Under the pieces are notes generated by a model. The model searched no databases. It was not told the DNA's origin and saw nothing but the letters and a program-made list of their open reading frames with translations. A stretch of DNA of 64,000 nucleotides from positions 682,001 to 746,000 of the forward strand of contig NZ_OCMT01000002.1 in NCBI RefSeq assembly GCF_900215335.1, read 5' to 3'. Shown here in pieces: positions 15,996 to 25,019 of the stretch. Source of the stretch: Pedobacter xixiisoli. Lineage in GTDB: Bacteria > Bacteroidota > Bacteroidia > Sphingobacteriales > Sphingobacteriaceae. The stretch's first letter is position 1; each line of letters opens with the position of its first letter. The position numbers and the translations under genes were made by a program.

Positions 15996-17417
15996 TTAAT
16001 CAGCTATAAAATTCTTTGATGCTTCTTCATCAAACTCCCCTTCCCATTTAGCTACCACAACGGTTGCCAAACAATTACCTATTACATTTACCGATGTACG
16101 AGCCATATCCATTAATTCATCGATACCTAAAATGGCAGCAATAATAAACACCGGCAATCCAAATTGCTCTGCAGTTGCAATTAACACAATTAGCGAAGCT
16201 CTTGGTACCGCAGCCACACCTTTTGAGGTAATCATCAATGTAAATGCAATGGCCAACTGTTGCCCAATACCTAAATGCATCCCGGCAGCTTGCGCTACAA
16301 AGATAGACGCTAAAGATAGGTACAACGATGTACCATCTAAATTAAAGCTATATCCTGTTGGTATTACAAACGAAACAATTTTACGTGGCACACCAAATTT
16401 CTCCATATTGCTAATCGCTTTTGGCAAAGCCGCATCTGAACTTGTGGTAGCAAATGCAATGGAAACTGGTTCTTTTACTGCCTGTATAAATTTCTTAATC
16501 GATATCTTCAACACCAACATAATTGGCACAAATACTACCAGAACAAATACAATGAGCGCAATATACAAAGAACCTAAAAGCATGAATAAATTCTTTAATA
16601 TATCTACACCTAAATGACCAACGGTATAAGCCATTGCAGCACCTACGCCAATTGGCGCAAAATACATAATGAGATTGGTGAATTTGAACATCACCTCTGA
16701 TAAGCTTTCGGCAAAATCAACCAAAGGCTTCCGTTTCTTCTCTTCTACCATGGCCAAACCAATACCAAAAAGCACAGAAAACACTACAATTTGAAGTACT
16801 TTGTTTTCGTACATCGACTTCACTACATTTTCTGGAAATAGCTCATAAAAGAAGTGAGCGAATTTATATACACCATGTACATTTGTTGGTAAAGCCTCTA
16901 ATTCTGTATCAACCACTTTAGCTGTTGGAAGTTGTTGCTGTGGCATCTTTTGGAGATCTACGCCTACACCAGCTTGTGTAATGTTAATTACCGCCAAACC
17001 AATAAAAATAGCGCATGAGGTTGCACAGAAGAAATACAACATTGATTTCCATGCCATACGACCAACCTGTTTCAAATCGGAGTGTCCGGCTATTCCATAA
17101 ACTAACGTACCAAAAAGAATTGGGCCTACAATAGTTTTAACCAACTTAATAAAGCCTTTACTTAAGGGATGTAAGGCAGCGGCAACACTCGGAAAATCGA
17201 CTCCAACAAACACACCCAGAAGCATTGCTACCAATATCCACGTAGTTAAATTTCTCTTAGTTAACGCATAGGCCACCAAAACCACTGCCAAGCCCCATCT
17301 TGCTCCTATCATTACTTCTTCTGCAATGGGCGCTATATTAAACTCTTTTAATAAAGTAATGATTAAGGCAATGGTAACACAGATTAAGGTAATTAAACCT
17401 ATTTTGTTTTTTTTCAT
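15996..17417 (-). CDS. Dicarboxylate/amino acid:cation symporter (DAACS family)
   Basis: The 473-residue polytopic protein carries family signatures: the re-entrant loop TTSSDAALPKAI near residue 325, GYSFNLDGTSLYL near 365, and a terminal VNVIGNCLATVVVAKWEGEF. These place it with GltP/DctA-type sodium- or proton-coupled transporters of glutamate, aspartate or C4-dicarboxylates; the substrate is not deducible. It has extra N-terminal helices before the core. The two tandem paralogues follow within five bases, and its promoter should lie in the 302-bp gap shared with the divergent sigma factor gene. Confidence 0.9.
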   Translation of the reverse strand: MKKNKIGLITLICVTIALIITLLKEFNIAPIAEEVMIGARWGLAVVLVAYALTKRNLTTWILVAMLLGVFVGVDFPSVAAALHPLSKGFIKLVKTIVGPILFGTLVYGIAGHSDLKQVGRMAWKSMLYFFCATSCAIFIGLAVINITQAGVGVDLQKMPQQQLPTAKVVDTELEALPTNVHGVYKFAHFFYELFPENVVKSMYENKVLQIVVFSVLFGIGLAMVEEKKRKPLVDFAESLSEVMFKFTNLIMYFAPIGVGAAMAYTVGHLGVDILKNLFMLLGSLYIALIVFVLVVFVPIMLVLKISIKKFIQAVKEPVSIAFATTSSDAALPKAISNMEKFGVPRKIVSFVIPTGYSFNLDGTSLYLSLASIFVAQAAGMHLGIGQQLAIAFTLMITSKGVAAVPRASLIVLIATAEQFGLPVFIIAAILGIDELMDMARTSVNVIGNCLATVVVAKWEGEFDEEASKNFIAD

Positions 17418-17719
17418 TAGTTTGTTTTTTGTTTCAGCGGTAACGAAGCTATTCTATTTTTTAATAAAAACTGTAATGCTTCATTAGCTTATTTATTTGT
17501 TGTGTCTTTTTATTTCAAAAAGCACATTAGTCTATTTGGTTATTTGGGTTTATACTTTCTAATGCTATCTCACAACACCAACAAGTGGCATGGTGGATAT
17601 TACTAGACCGACAAAATTAAATATTTGCCTTTACCACACAAACATTTATTATTTTAGCCAGCGTTTTTGGTGTAACAATTTGATGTTGCACTATTCTAAT
17701 AGACATACAAAAACATTAA
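17418..17719. promoter_or_regulatory. Divergent intergenic region, symporter / ECF sigma operon
   Basis: This gap separates the divergently transcribed symporter and sigma factor. Close to the sigma gene, GTGTAACAATTTG (about 17671-17683) precedes ATTCTAATAGAC by a promoter-like distance; an AAC-containing -35 of this kind is common for ECF-dependent promoters, so autoregulation is possible. No confident -7 TAnnTTTG was found for the symporter. The rest is AT-rich with no gene. Confidence 0.4.
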
Positions 17720-18217
17720 ATGGACCGAAAAGATCAGCTTTTTAAGGAAATTTTCGATAAAAACTCAAAGAAGATATTTCACCTGTGTTATGGTTACACT
17801 GGTGACGCTGACTCTGCGAACGATCTTTTGCAGGAAACATTTTTAAAGGTTTGGCAAAATCTAGATAAGTTCAGAAACAAATCCTTAATATCTACTTGGA
17901 TCTACAGAATTGCTGTAAACACCTGTTTAACTTACCTACGTTCTGAAAAGAGGCAGGCAAAAGATGAGCTTACAGACAATATCATAGAGAATAAGATTGA
18001 AGAATATTCTGAAAAAAACGAACAGATTGCACTTTTATATAAATCTATCTCGAAACTAGAAGAAAACGACCGTCTAATCATCACAATGGTACTTGATGAA
18101 TTACCTTATAACGAAATTGCAGAAATCTCAGGAATTAGCGAAGGCAATTTAAGAGTTAGAATTCATCGCATTAAACAGAAACTTACCGAAATATACAATC
18201 AACATGCAAGAATTTGA
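17720..18217 (+). CDS. ECF RNA polymerase sigma factor
   Basis: The 165-residue protein contains sigma region 2 (about 10-75, with YTGDADSANDLLQETFLKVW) and region 4 (about 105-160, with PYNEIAEISGISEGNLRVRIHR), joined by a short linker, the minimal ECF architecture. It should redirect RNA polymerase to a small regulon. The next gene starts inside it (14-bp overlap), suggesting its partner regulates the sigma factor. No SusC/FecI-type pairing with a TonB receptor is visible here. The closest ECF subgroup cannot be determined by eye. Confidence 0.92.
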   Translation: MDRKDQLFKEIFDKNSKKIFHLCYGYTGDADSANDLLQETFLKVWQNLDKFRNKSLISTWIYRIAVNTCLTYLRSEKRQAKDELTDNIIENKIEEYSEKNEQIALLYKSISKLEENDRLIITMVLDELPYNEIAEISGISEGNLRVRIHRIKQKLTEIYNQHARI

Positions 18218-18800
18218 TCACATAGAGGCATTATGGGCTAAGCATACAGTTGATGTAAGGATATCTGCTGATGAAATGCTAAAACAGGCCAAGAAAGACG
18301 TAAACAACATACGTACAAAATCATTATTGAATATATTAGGAATGGGATTCTCATTTTTTCTAATGGCGGCCTTATGGTTATTCGATTTTCAATCATGGAC
18401 TACACACGCTGGTATCAGCATTATTATCATCGCAATAGGTGTATACACTATTATTTTATATAAAAATCATCAAATTCTTACAAAAAGCGATTTCACTATA
18501 AACCCAACTGAATTTATTGCAAGTTTAAAGGCCTACCAATTGAGTAGACATAGCTTGTATAATCGCTTGTACTGGTTTTACACCATCGCACTCTCTTTGG
18601 GAATGATATTTTTCTTTGTAGAGATATTAAGCCACCTTGAACTTTGGGTACAGCTTTTATTAATTGGTATTAGTTTTGGATGGATGATTTTCTGTTCTAC
18701 TTTGGTTAGAAAAGCAGTAATTAAACGAGATAAAGAAAGAATTGCCTTATTGATTGAAAAATTTGAACGCATCAGCAATCAATTTAAAGAGATAGAATAA
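18204..18800 (+). CDS. Membrane protein coupled to the ECF sigma factor, possible anti-sigma
   Basis: The 198-residue protein has an N-terminal cytoplasmic part (about 1-40) with helices containing VRISADEMLKQAKKDVNNIR, two membrane helices near 45-65 and 70-88, then two more near 130-150 and 155-175. The C-terminus is a charged helix. It does not resemble the usual Bacteroidota FecR-type anti-sigma factor and lacks an obvious zinc motif. The 14-bp overlap with the sigma gene and an amphipathic N-terminus are typical of anti-sigma proteins, so that role is inferred. Function remains unproven. Confidence 0.7.
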   Translation: MQEFDHIEALWAKHTVDVRISADEMLKQAKKDVNNIRTKSLLNILGMGFSFFLMAALWLFDFQSWTTHAGISIIIIAIGVYTIILYKNHQILTKSDFTINPTEFIASLKAYQLSRHSLYNRLYWFYTIALSLGMIFFFVEILSHLELWVQLLLIGISFGWMIFCSTLVRKAVIKRDKERIALLIEKFERISNQFKEIE

Positions 18801-18831
18801 TTTGGCATAACTTTCGTTCTTGTAAAATTAG

Positions 18832-19371
18832 ATGAAACCGATAAAGAACGCTATTTTATTCGCTGTTGTATTGCTGGCCTCTTCTTTTGCGCCGCACGAA
18901 CGCATTTATCCAGAAACTATAGATTGGGATACTCATTTTAGAGGGAATCCAGACCCCAACTCAAATTTTGCGGCGGTAACCAGCACCATCTGGCAGTACG
19001 GCTATCGTTCAACCATACGGGGCAATACTCTTCAACTAGATTTTAATTTTCTTGGAGGAGTTGATGCCAATAAATCGTGGGTAAAAAGAGAACGAATAAG
19101 GAATAAAAGTGCTAGTAAGCAATTACTAAATCACGAGCAAGGACATGTTTACATCAACTTTTTTTTATTAAAAAAGGGTGAATACATCTTGAAAAACCAA
19201 GGTTATACCGTTCAAAACTATAAACGACTGGTAGAGAAAACAGCAAAAGATATCAGCAAGTTTTATAACGATATGCAAAAACGTTATGACGTAGAAACCA
19301 AGCATGGCTCCGATTTGGAAGCACAACAAAAATGGAATGATTTTTTCGAAAGCGAACTAAAAGACCTATAG
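18832..19371 (+). CDS. Secreted zinc-dependent protease-like protein (DUF922-like)
   Basis: The 179-residue protein has a signal peptide ending near ASSFA. It carries an HEQGH motif at residues 101-105, which supplies two zinc ligands and the catalytic glutamate, and a C-terminal YDVETKHGSDLEAQQKW block at about 152-168, both typical of the DUF922 putative metalloprotease family. The protein is expected in the periplasm or outside. Substrate unknown. It follows the sigma/membrane-protein pair by 31 bp, and may be co-transcribed. A degenerate TGGCA-type promoter motif lies just upstream (18802-18817), a weak sigma-54 resemblance only. Confidence 0.75.
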   Translation: MKPIKNAILFAVVLLASSFAPHERIYPETIDWDTHFRGNPDPNSNFAAVTSTIWQYGYRSTIRGNTLQLDFNFLGGVDANKSWVKRERIRNKSASKQLLNHEQGHVYINFFLLKKGEYILKNQGYTVQNYKRLVEKTAKDISKFYNDMQKRYDVETKHGSDLEAQQKWNDFFESELKDL

Positions 19372-19780
19372 CCGTTAAACAATATCTTCCATTTAAAACG
19401 AAAATCATATTCCATTTTAAATGGAAAACATTAACTTTTATTAAAATAAACTGATTTGGGATCAAAATAGGACACTTGCTAGCGATAGCCCTTCAAACCT
19501 CCGTTTAGCTAATTTTCGGTCTCCTATTTTTCGGGTAGCACAAATAAGCAAAAGCATTTCCTTTGAAAGAAAAATAGGCAACCGAGAGTTTTTGTTACTT
19601 TTTGCGGTCAAAAAGTAAGAGCCCAGCGGCGGCGAGCTTTAAAATAAATCTTAAATACTATTTTGGCTCATTCCAAACAATACTTAAAGAAAAAAATATC
19701 GACAATACATTCATGGCAATTTATGGCGTAAATAAACCATATATCATCATACACCTTAAATCAAAAGCAATATAAGTTAG
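19372..19780. repeat. Gene-free interval with nested inverted repeats
   Basis: The interval holds a palindrome TTCCATTTTAAATGGAA (about 19410-19426), probably a terminator for the upstream gene. A dispersed element then spans about 19470-19640: arms CCTATTTTTC (19523-19532) and GAAAAATAGG (19569-19578), and a tight hairpin TTACTTTTTG / CAAAAAGTAA (19595-19604 and 19609-19618). No coding signal was seen. Confidence 0.65.
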
Positions 19781-20386
19781 CTATTCCCCAGGTTTAACCT
19801 CAGAAGAAGAAAAACTGTTACCTGATAAACGATATTTTAAAGTTTTAACCAAAGTAGTCATCTTACCATTCTCTGTTTGAACAATAGGTACAGACCTAAA
19901 CAAATCGCCATTTTTAACAAAAAACTTATCATCCCCTTTATAGCCTTTTAAACTGCTGATTCCAGGAAAACTAATTTTATTAAAATCGCTATTGAACTCG
20001 TATACATTTACATCTGCCACATTTTTTCGAACCAATGTTTGCACATAAATCTCTGGATTACCGTCATTATCTAAATCCATATTCCAAGCATCAGTGATAA
20101 TGCCTTCTCTTTGTACAGAAAGTGTTTTATAATTGTTCTTCGTCGAGTCAGACATCAGTATCAAAAAACCACCTACGCTATCCACGCCTTTGCCCCAGCT
20201 CACTACCTCGAAATAATAACCAGGTTTGATCTCTATACTTTTATAAAAAGGAAAAGGATTTGGTTGCTTTGTTTCTACTACTTTTTGCTGCGTTTGTACT
20301 GGTTTTTCGCTATCGTTACAAGCAGAAATCATTACCGAAACCGCTACAACTGCGAATACAGATTTTAATAAATCTTTCAAAATCAT
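19781..20386 (-). CDS. Lipoprotein of unknown function
   Basis: The 201-residue protein has a signal peptide with a lipobox (VMISAC, cysteine near residue 23) and an acidic/Gln linker. The following domain has the phrase MDLDNDGNPEIYVQT, an FG-GAP/VCBS-like metal-binding pattern (D-x-D-x-D-G) common in exported Bacteroidota proteins of unknown role. The motif resembles DLNKDNQKDLV in the gene at 27,441. It is separated from the GH20 gene upstream by only 54 bp and may share its transcript. No enzymatic motif was recognised. Confidence 0.7.
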   Translation of the reverse strand: MILKDLLKSVFAVVAVSVMISACNDSEKPVQTQQKVVETKQPNPFPFYKSIEIKPGYYFEVVSWGKGVDSVGGFLILMSDSTKNNYKTLSVQREGIITDAWNMDLDNDGNPEIYVQTLVRKNVADVNVYEFNSDFNKISFPGISSLKGYKGDDKFFVKNGDLFRSVPIVQTENGKMTTLVKTLKYRLSGNSFSSSEVKPGE

Positions 20387-20440
20387 GGAATCTAAATTTA
20401 AAATGCCAATTTATATGTTTTATGCATCTTATGCAAAGAG

Positions 20441-22363
20441 CTATTTCACTTTAACATCTACAAATCCATTATTAAAGATGGTTTCTGCTACTACGCTACG
20501 CTTTCCGCTAGGCGTAATTACAATTGTCTTTAAAATCTTTTTCTTACCTTGAGGCACGTTAATATTTAAAGCTGATATATATTCTGCAGCATTTTCCGAT
20601 GGACGGAATCCATCCAAAGTATAAAAAATCTTTGCACCAGTTACTGGAACTTGCAAGGTAACCACATGATTCTCACCTGTTACTTCTTTTTCTGGTTGTC
20701 CCACTGCTGTTGGCACCCAAAAGTTGGTTCCCATTTTATCCAACTTCGATAAATGTAAAGGCAAACGTTCGTCGCTGAAGTTCTTCAAATCTTTTTTAGC
20801 CAATGGGGTCCATGCTATTTCTGATAAAGCATAAACCCTTGGAAATATCATGTACTCTACCTTAGCTGGAGTTTCTATGTATTCGGTCCATAAGTTTGCT
20901 TGTACGCCTTTAATGTATTTCTTTTGCTCTTCGGTTAATACCTTTGGTACCGGATCATAACTATAAACTTTTGCGTAATTAGCGTAACCTTTCCCATTTC
21001 TACCAATAGTCAATGGTTCATCTTCTGCTAACGATTGTTTATAGTCGAAATACAGTCCATCGGTACTCGGAGTCATCAACACATCGTGTTTTTGTTGGGC
21101 AGCCTCAATACCCCCTTGTTCTCCTCTCCAACTCATTACGGTAGCATTAGGCGCCAATCCACCTTCCAGAATTTCATCCCATCCAATAATTGAACGACCT
21201 TTGTTATTCAGGTATTTTTCAATTCTTTGAATAAAATAACTTTGTAGGCCATGTTCATCTTTCAAACCCTTTTCCTTAATCAGTTGCTGGCAAAATGCCG
21301 ATTCTTTCCAGTAATTTTTAGGAGCTTCATCTCCACCAATGTGGATGTATTTAGAAGGAAAAATAGCGATGACTTCATCCAACACGTTCTCCAAAAACTT
21401 AAAGGTATTTTCTGATGGCACAAAAATATCATCAAAAACACCCCAAGTCTGCTGCACCTGTTTACCTGTTCTTGGACCAGACCAAGGCCAATCTTTACCA
21501 ATAAAAGTATCTCTTTCTGGAAAAGCACTCAGCTCTGGATAAGCAGCAATAGCAGCCGAACCATGCCCAGGCAGTTCTATCTCTGGAATAACATTGATAT
21601 ATCTGGCCGCAGCATAAGCTACAATTTCCTTCGCTTCCGCCTGAGTATAATAACCTTTATAAACTTCGTTATCTGTACCTCCAGTACCAGGATAAACGCC
21701 GATAATAGTTCCATTTCTACTTCCGCCAACCTCTGTAAGTTTAGGATATTTCTTGATTTCAATTCTCCAGCCTTGGTCTTCGGTTAAGTGCCAATGGAAA
21801 TTATTTAATTTGTAAGCAGCCATTACATCAATGTATTTTTTGATGAATGAAATAGGGAAAAAATGACGACCAACATCTAGGTGCAGACCACGATAACTAA
21901 AACGAGGATAATCGTTAATTTCTACGTTTTGAATTGCATATACACCATTTACCTTTTCACTAGGAAACAATTGCATGAACGATTGTAACGCATAAAAAAG
22001 TCCAGCTTGTGCTCCGATTAATCTTACTCGATTATCTTTAATTACAATTTTATAAGCTTCTTTATCTAGTTTTTCCGTTTCAACACCTAAAATAATTACT
22101 TTCTGAGTGGCTGTAGTTGGTGTTTTCAAAGAAGAAACCTTAACGGTGATGCCTTTAGCTTGTAAAAACTCTCGCAACATGTTGGTGATTTGAGAATTAC
22201 TACTGGAAGCTAGAATTAAAACACTTTTATCTAAAGTAAATTCTCCCGCATTTTTCACCACAGAAACTGGCGCAGGAATGATACCCATGTTAACATCTGT
22301 TTGGGCATTAGCGCTTAGCATAAAAAAAGCAGAAACAGTAGTTAGAATTAACTTTTTCATCAA
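20441..22363 (-). CDS. Beta-N-acetylhexosaminidase, GH20 family
   Basis: The 640-residue protein has a signal peptide ending SANAQ, an N-terminal GH20b domain (about 25-150), a TIM barrel (about 155-510) with the opening YRGLHLDVGRHF, and the catalytic Asp-Glu pair D345-E346 in HIGGDEAP. A C-terminal beta domain follows. GH20 enzymes remove terminal GlcNAc or GalNAc, using the substrate acetamido group as nucleophile. It is likely periplasmic and serves chitin-oligosaccharide or glycan turnover. There is no susC/susD partner nearby. Family assignment is secure. Confidence 0.93.
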   Translation of the reverse strand: MMKKLILTTVSAFFMLSANAQTDVNMGIIPAPVSVVKNAGEFTLDKSVLILASSSNSQITNMLREFLQAKGITVKVSSLKTPTTATQKVIILGVETEKLDKEAYKIVIKDNRVRLIGAQAGLFYALQSFMQLFPSEKVNGVYAIQNVEINDYPRFSYRGLHLDVGRHFFPISFIKKYIDVMAAYKLNNFHWHLTEDQGWRIEIKKYPKLTEVGGSRNGTIIGVYPGTGGTDNEVYKGYYTQAEAKEIVAYAAARYINVIPEIELPGHGSAAIAAYPELSAFPERDTFIGKDWPWSGPRTGKQVQQTWGVFDDIFVPSENTFKFLENVLDEVIAIFPSKYIHIGGDEAPKNYWKESAFCQQLIKEKGLKDEHGLQSYFIQRIEKYLNNKGRSIIGWDEILEGGLAPNATVMSWRGEQGGIEAAQQKHDVLMTPSTDGLYFDYKQSLAEDEPLTIGRNGKGYANYAKVYSYDPVPKVLTEEQKKYIKGVQANLWTEYIETPAKVEYMIFPRVYALSEIAWTPLAKKDLKNFSDERLPLHLSKLDKMGTNFWVPTAVGQPEKEVTGENHVVTLQVPVTGAKIFYTLDGFRPSENAAEYISALNINVPQGKKKILKTIVITPSGKRSVVAETIFNNGFVDVKVK

Positions 22364-22474
22364 TTTTGGTTTAGGTTCAATTTGGTTTTTAATGAGACTA
22401 AAGATTTACAACCCCTTAGCAGTGTACAAGATAAAAATTAAAACTTAGCTAAAAGAAAAATATCAAAGCATAAA

Positions 22475-22504
22475 AAAACCTTCCTAAAAGTTTAGAAAGG
22501 TTTT
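22475..22504 (-). terminator. Rho-independent terminator after trxB
   Basis: AAAACCTTTCTAAAC on the reverse strand pairs imperfectly with GGAAGGTTTT, followed by a run of T. It lies 35 bp downstream of the trxB stop codon. Confidence 0.7.
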
Positions 22505-22539
22505 CATATTATTTCAGCTTAAAAAAATTCGCTTAAGTG

Positions 22540-23496
22540 CTATTTAGTATCAGCTTTTGCAGCTAAAAAACGCTCTGCATCAAGCGCAGCCATACAACCA
22601 GATCCTGCTGCAGTAATCGCTTGTCTGTAGTAACTATCTTGAACGTCGCCACAAGCAAATACACCTTCAACATTTGTTTTAGAAGTACCTGGAATGGTCT
22701 GTAGATAACCAGTATCATCCATATCTAACCACCCTTTGAAAATATCAGTGTTTGGTTTATGTCCAATGGCCACAAAGAAACCCTCTACGTCTAAAGTAGT
22801 CGCTTCTTCTGTTTGATGGTTGAAAACATTTACACCAGTAACATTTTTACCGTTACCGATAACTTCAGTGGTTTGGGTATTATATAGCACTTCAATGTTT
22901 TCGGTATTTAACACGCGGTGAACCATTGCTTTTGAAGCACGGAATTCGTCTCTACGCACTAACATATATACTTTCTTACAAAGTTTCGCTAGGTAAGTTG
23001 CTTCCTCGGCAGCGGTATCTCCAGCACCAACAATAGCTACGGTTTGTCCTTTGAAGAAAAAACCATCACAAACTGCACAGGCAGAAACACCAAAACCATT
23101 GTATTGTTGCTCACTTGGTAAACCTAACCATTTGGCTTTAGCGCCAGTGGCAATAATTACGGTATCGGCTAAAATGGTTTTAGTTTCGTCAACCGTTACT
23201 TTGTGTGGCAACGAAGAAAAATCTACAGAACTTACATATCCAAAGCGAATTTGCGTACCAAAACGTTCAGCTTGGTTTTTAAAGTCCTCCATCATTTCAG
23301 GTCCCATAATCCCGTTAGGATAACCAGGGAAGTTATCTACGTCTGTGGTTTGGGTTAATTGACCACCCATTTCCATACCAGTATATAAAACAGGTTTTAA
23401 ATCTGCTCTAGCTGCATAAATAGCAGCTGTGTAACCTGCTGGCCCCGATCCGATAATGAGGCACTCTACATGTTCTAATTCTTCTTGTTGCGACAT
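22540..23496 (-). CDS. trxB: Thioredoxin reductase
   Basis: This 318-residue flavoprotein has an N-terminal FAD-binding GSGPAGYTAAIYAARA, a redox-active CAVC motif in the central NADPH domain, an NADP Rossmann GAGDTAAEEATYLA, and C-terminal ACGDVQDSYYRQAITAAG. It transfers electrons from NADPH to thioredoxin. I start at ATG 23494-23496 (MSQQEELEHVECL); an in-frame TTG seven codons upstream is less likely because the -7 box TAAATTTG (23515-23522) would then overlap the coding start. Family length (about 315) supports the shorter form. Confidence 0.94.
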   Translation of the reverse strand: MSQQEELEHVECLIIGSGPAGYTAAIYAARADLKPVLYTGMEMGGQLTQTTDVDNFPGYPNGIMGPEMMEDFKNQAERFGTQIRFGYVSSVDFSSLPHKVTVDETKTILADTVIIATGAKAKWLGLPSEQQYNGFGVSACAVCDGFFFKGQTVAIVGAGDTAAEEATYLAKLCKKVYMLVRRDEFRASKAMVHRVLNTENIEVLYNTQTTEVIGNGKNVTGVNVFNHQTEEATTLDVEGFFVAIGHKPNTDIFKGWLDMDDTGYLQTIPGTSKTNVEGVFACGDVQDSYYRQAITAAGSGCMAALDAERFLAAKADTK

Positions 23497-23809
23497 CGTG
23501 TGTATTTTGTGATGCAAATTTAATCTTTAACGCATAAAGCGCAACACTTGTGGAGAAAGATGAAATTGTGGAGATAATTTATGCTAGGGATCAGGGGTTA
23601 GGAATCGGGTATCAGTTTGGGAAATTAACTGTCCGAAAGCTTTTAGTTTGCAAATCGGAAAGACAGTAACGTATACTGGTTAGGTTAACCGATGAATTTG
23701 TTAACTGGTTAATTGTTTTACTATGCGGTTGCCTAAATACTGATTAAATTTGAACAATTAGCAATCTGTCAGTTAACCGATTTAAACAGTTAACCAATTT
23801 ACCACCGCT
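23497..23809. promoter_or_regulatory. trxB upstream region with word-like repeats
   Basis: Reverse-strand promoter for trxB: -7 box TAAATTTG at 23515-23522 and a TTGC -33-like element at 23541-23544. The rest of the interval is made of GGTTAAC/ACCGATT-type words; TCAGTTAACCGATTTAAAC (23769-23787) is the exact reverse complement of a 19-mer at 5050-5068. No gene is seen. Confidence 0.55.
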
Positions 23810-24967
23810 TTACTTTCCCTTATTCGCTTTTAGCAACTTCACAAAGTTACCACCTAGAATTTTCTGGATATCAGCCTCGCTGTAACCTCTTTTTAAAAGC
23901 GCTTCAGTTACTTTAGGAAAATCCGCCACGCTATTCATTCCTTGAGGAAAGGACTCGGCACCATCAAAATCGGCACCAATGCCTACATGGTCTATACCTA
24001 TTAACTTTACTACATGATTGATGTGGTCTACTACCTTTTCAATATTGGGCTTAATAGCTTCGGCTTCCCGTAGATGATTAAAAATTAATGTATCTATGGC
24101 TTTTGAACGACCATATTTATCGCTCAGCATTTTTAATTCATCCTTATATTTGGTTAAAAAAGCTTGTTGCTTTTGAGCATACGTAGCATCTAAAAACCCA
24201 CTGTAGAAATTAATTGAAATTACACCACCGTTTTTACCAACCGCTTTGATCTGTTCATCTTTAAGATTTCTCGGCACTGGATTAATAGCATAAGCACAAC
24301 TATGCGATACCAATATTGGTTTAGAAGAAGCTTGAATTGCATCATAAAAAGTTTGTTCGCCAACATGCGATAAATCTACCAGAACGCCTAAATCGTTCAG
24401 CTTTTTAACCACAGATTTACCAAAATCATTTAGTCCAGGCTTTGTTATTTTCCCCTTGGTTTCTTCGGCGGCAGAACTTGCCCAAGGCGTACTGTTGTTC
24501 CAAGTTAAGGTGAGATAAATCATCCCTCTTTTGGCCAATGCTTCCAATTTACCAAGGTCGCTTTCTATCATATGCCCACCCTCAACACCTATGAGGGCTG
24601 CCAATTTATTTTGCTTTACCGCATTTTCAAGTTGTCGAGCATCGCTTACTAAAGCAATTTGAGAAGGATATCTTTTGATTAAAGCATATAACGAATCTAT
24701 CTGACGATTAGCTAAATCGAAACCACCCTTTTCATCACACCAAATAGAAAAAATTTGCGCATCTAACCCTCCTTGCTTTGCTCGTACCAAATCAAAGTTT
24801 CCGGTAGTTTGCAATTTGCCAATGTCTATTCCTGATTGGATTTGATTATACAAAATATCACCATGCGTATCTACCATGATAGCTTTCTGATGTATTTTAC
24901 CAGCATCTTGAGCTGCCACTTGGCATGAAAGCAATATAAAAACGATGAATATTAATGAGTTTCGCAT
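23810..24967 (-). CDS. Membrane dipeptidase, peptidase M19 (renal dipeptidase family)
   Basis: The 385-residue protein begins with a short hydrophobic signal that could be lipidated (LLSC) or cleaved after VAAQ. Zinc-ligand motifs of M19 follow: MVDTHGD near residue 32, IGVEGGH, VDLSHVGEQTF, LVSHSCAYAINP and GIGADFDGAESFP. The enzyme hydrolyses dipeptides, often with broad specificity, in the periplasm or at the membrane. It is followed upstream by the MORN-like protein with a 52-bp gap, which may form a weak operon. Family assignment is secure; substrate unknown. Confidence 0.92.
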   Translation of the reverse strand: MRNSLIFIVFILLSCQVAAQDAGKIHQKAIMVDTHGDILYNQIQSGIDIGKLQTTGNFDLVRAKQGGLDAQIFSIWCDEKGGFDLANRQIDSLYALIKRYPSQIALVSDARQLENAVKQNKLAALIGVEGGHMIESDLGKLEALAKRGMIYLTLTWNNSTPWASSAAEETKGKITKPGLNDFGKSVVKKLNDLGVLVDLSHVGEQTFYDAIQASSKPILVSHSCAYAINPVPRNLKDEQIKAVGKNGGVISINFYSGFLDATYAQKQQAFLTKYKDELKMLSDKYGRSKAIDTLIFNHLREAEAIKPNIEKVVDHINHVVKLIGIDHVGIGADFDGAESFPQGMNSVADFPKVTEALLKRGYSEADIQKILGGNFVKLLKANKGK

Positions 24968-25019
24968 GTATGATGATAGTTCGCTTATGATGAGGTAAAG
25001 ACTGCTCGCTGCATTTTAT

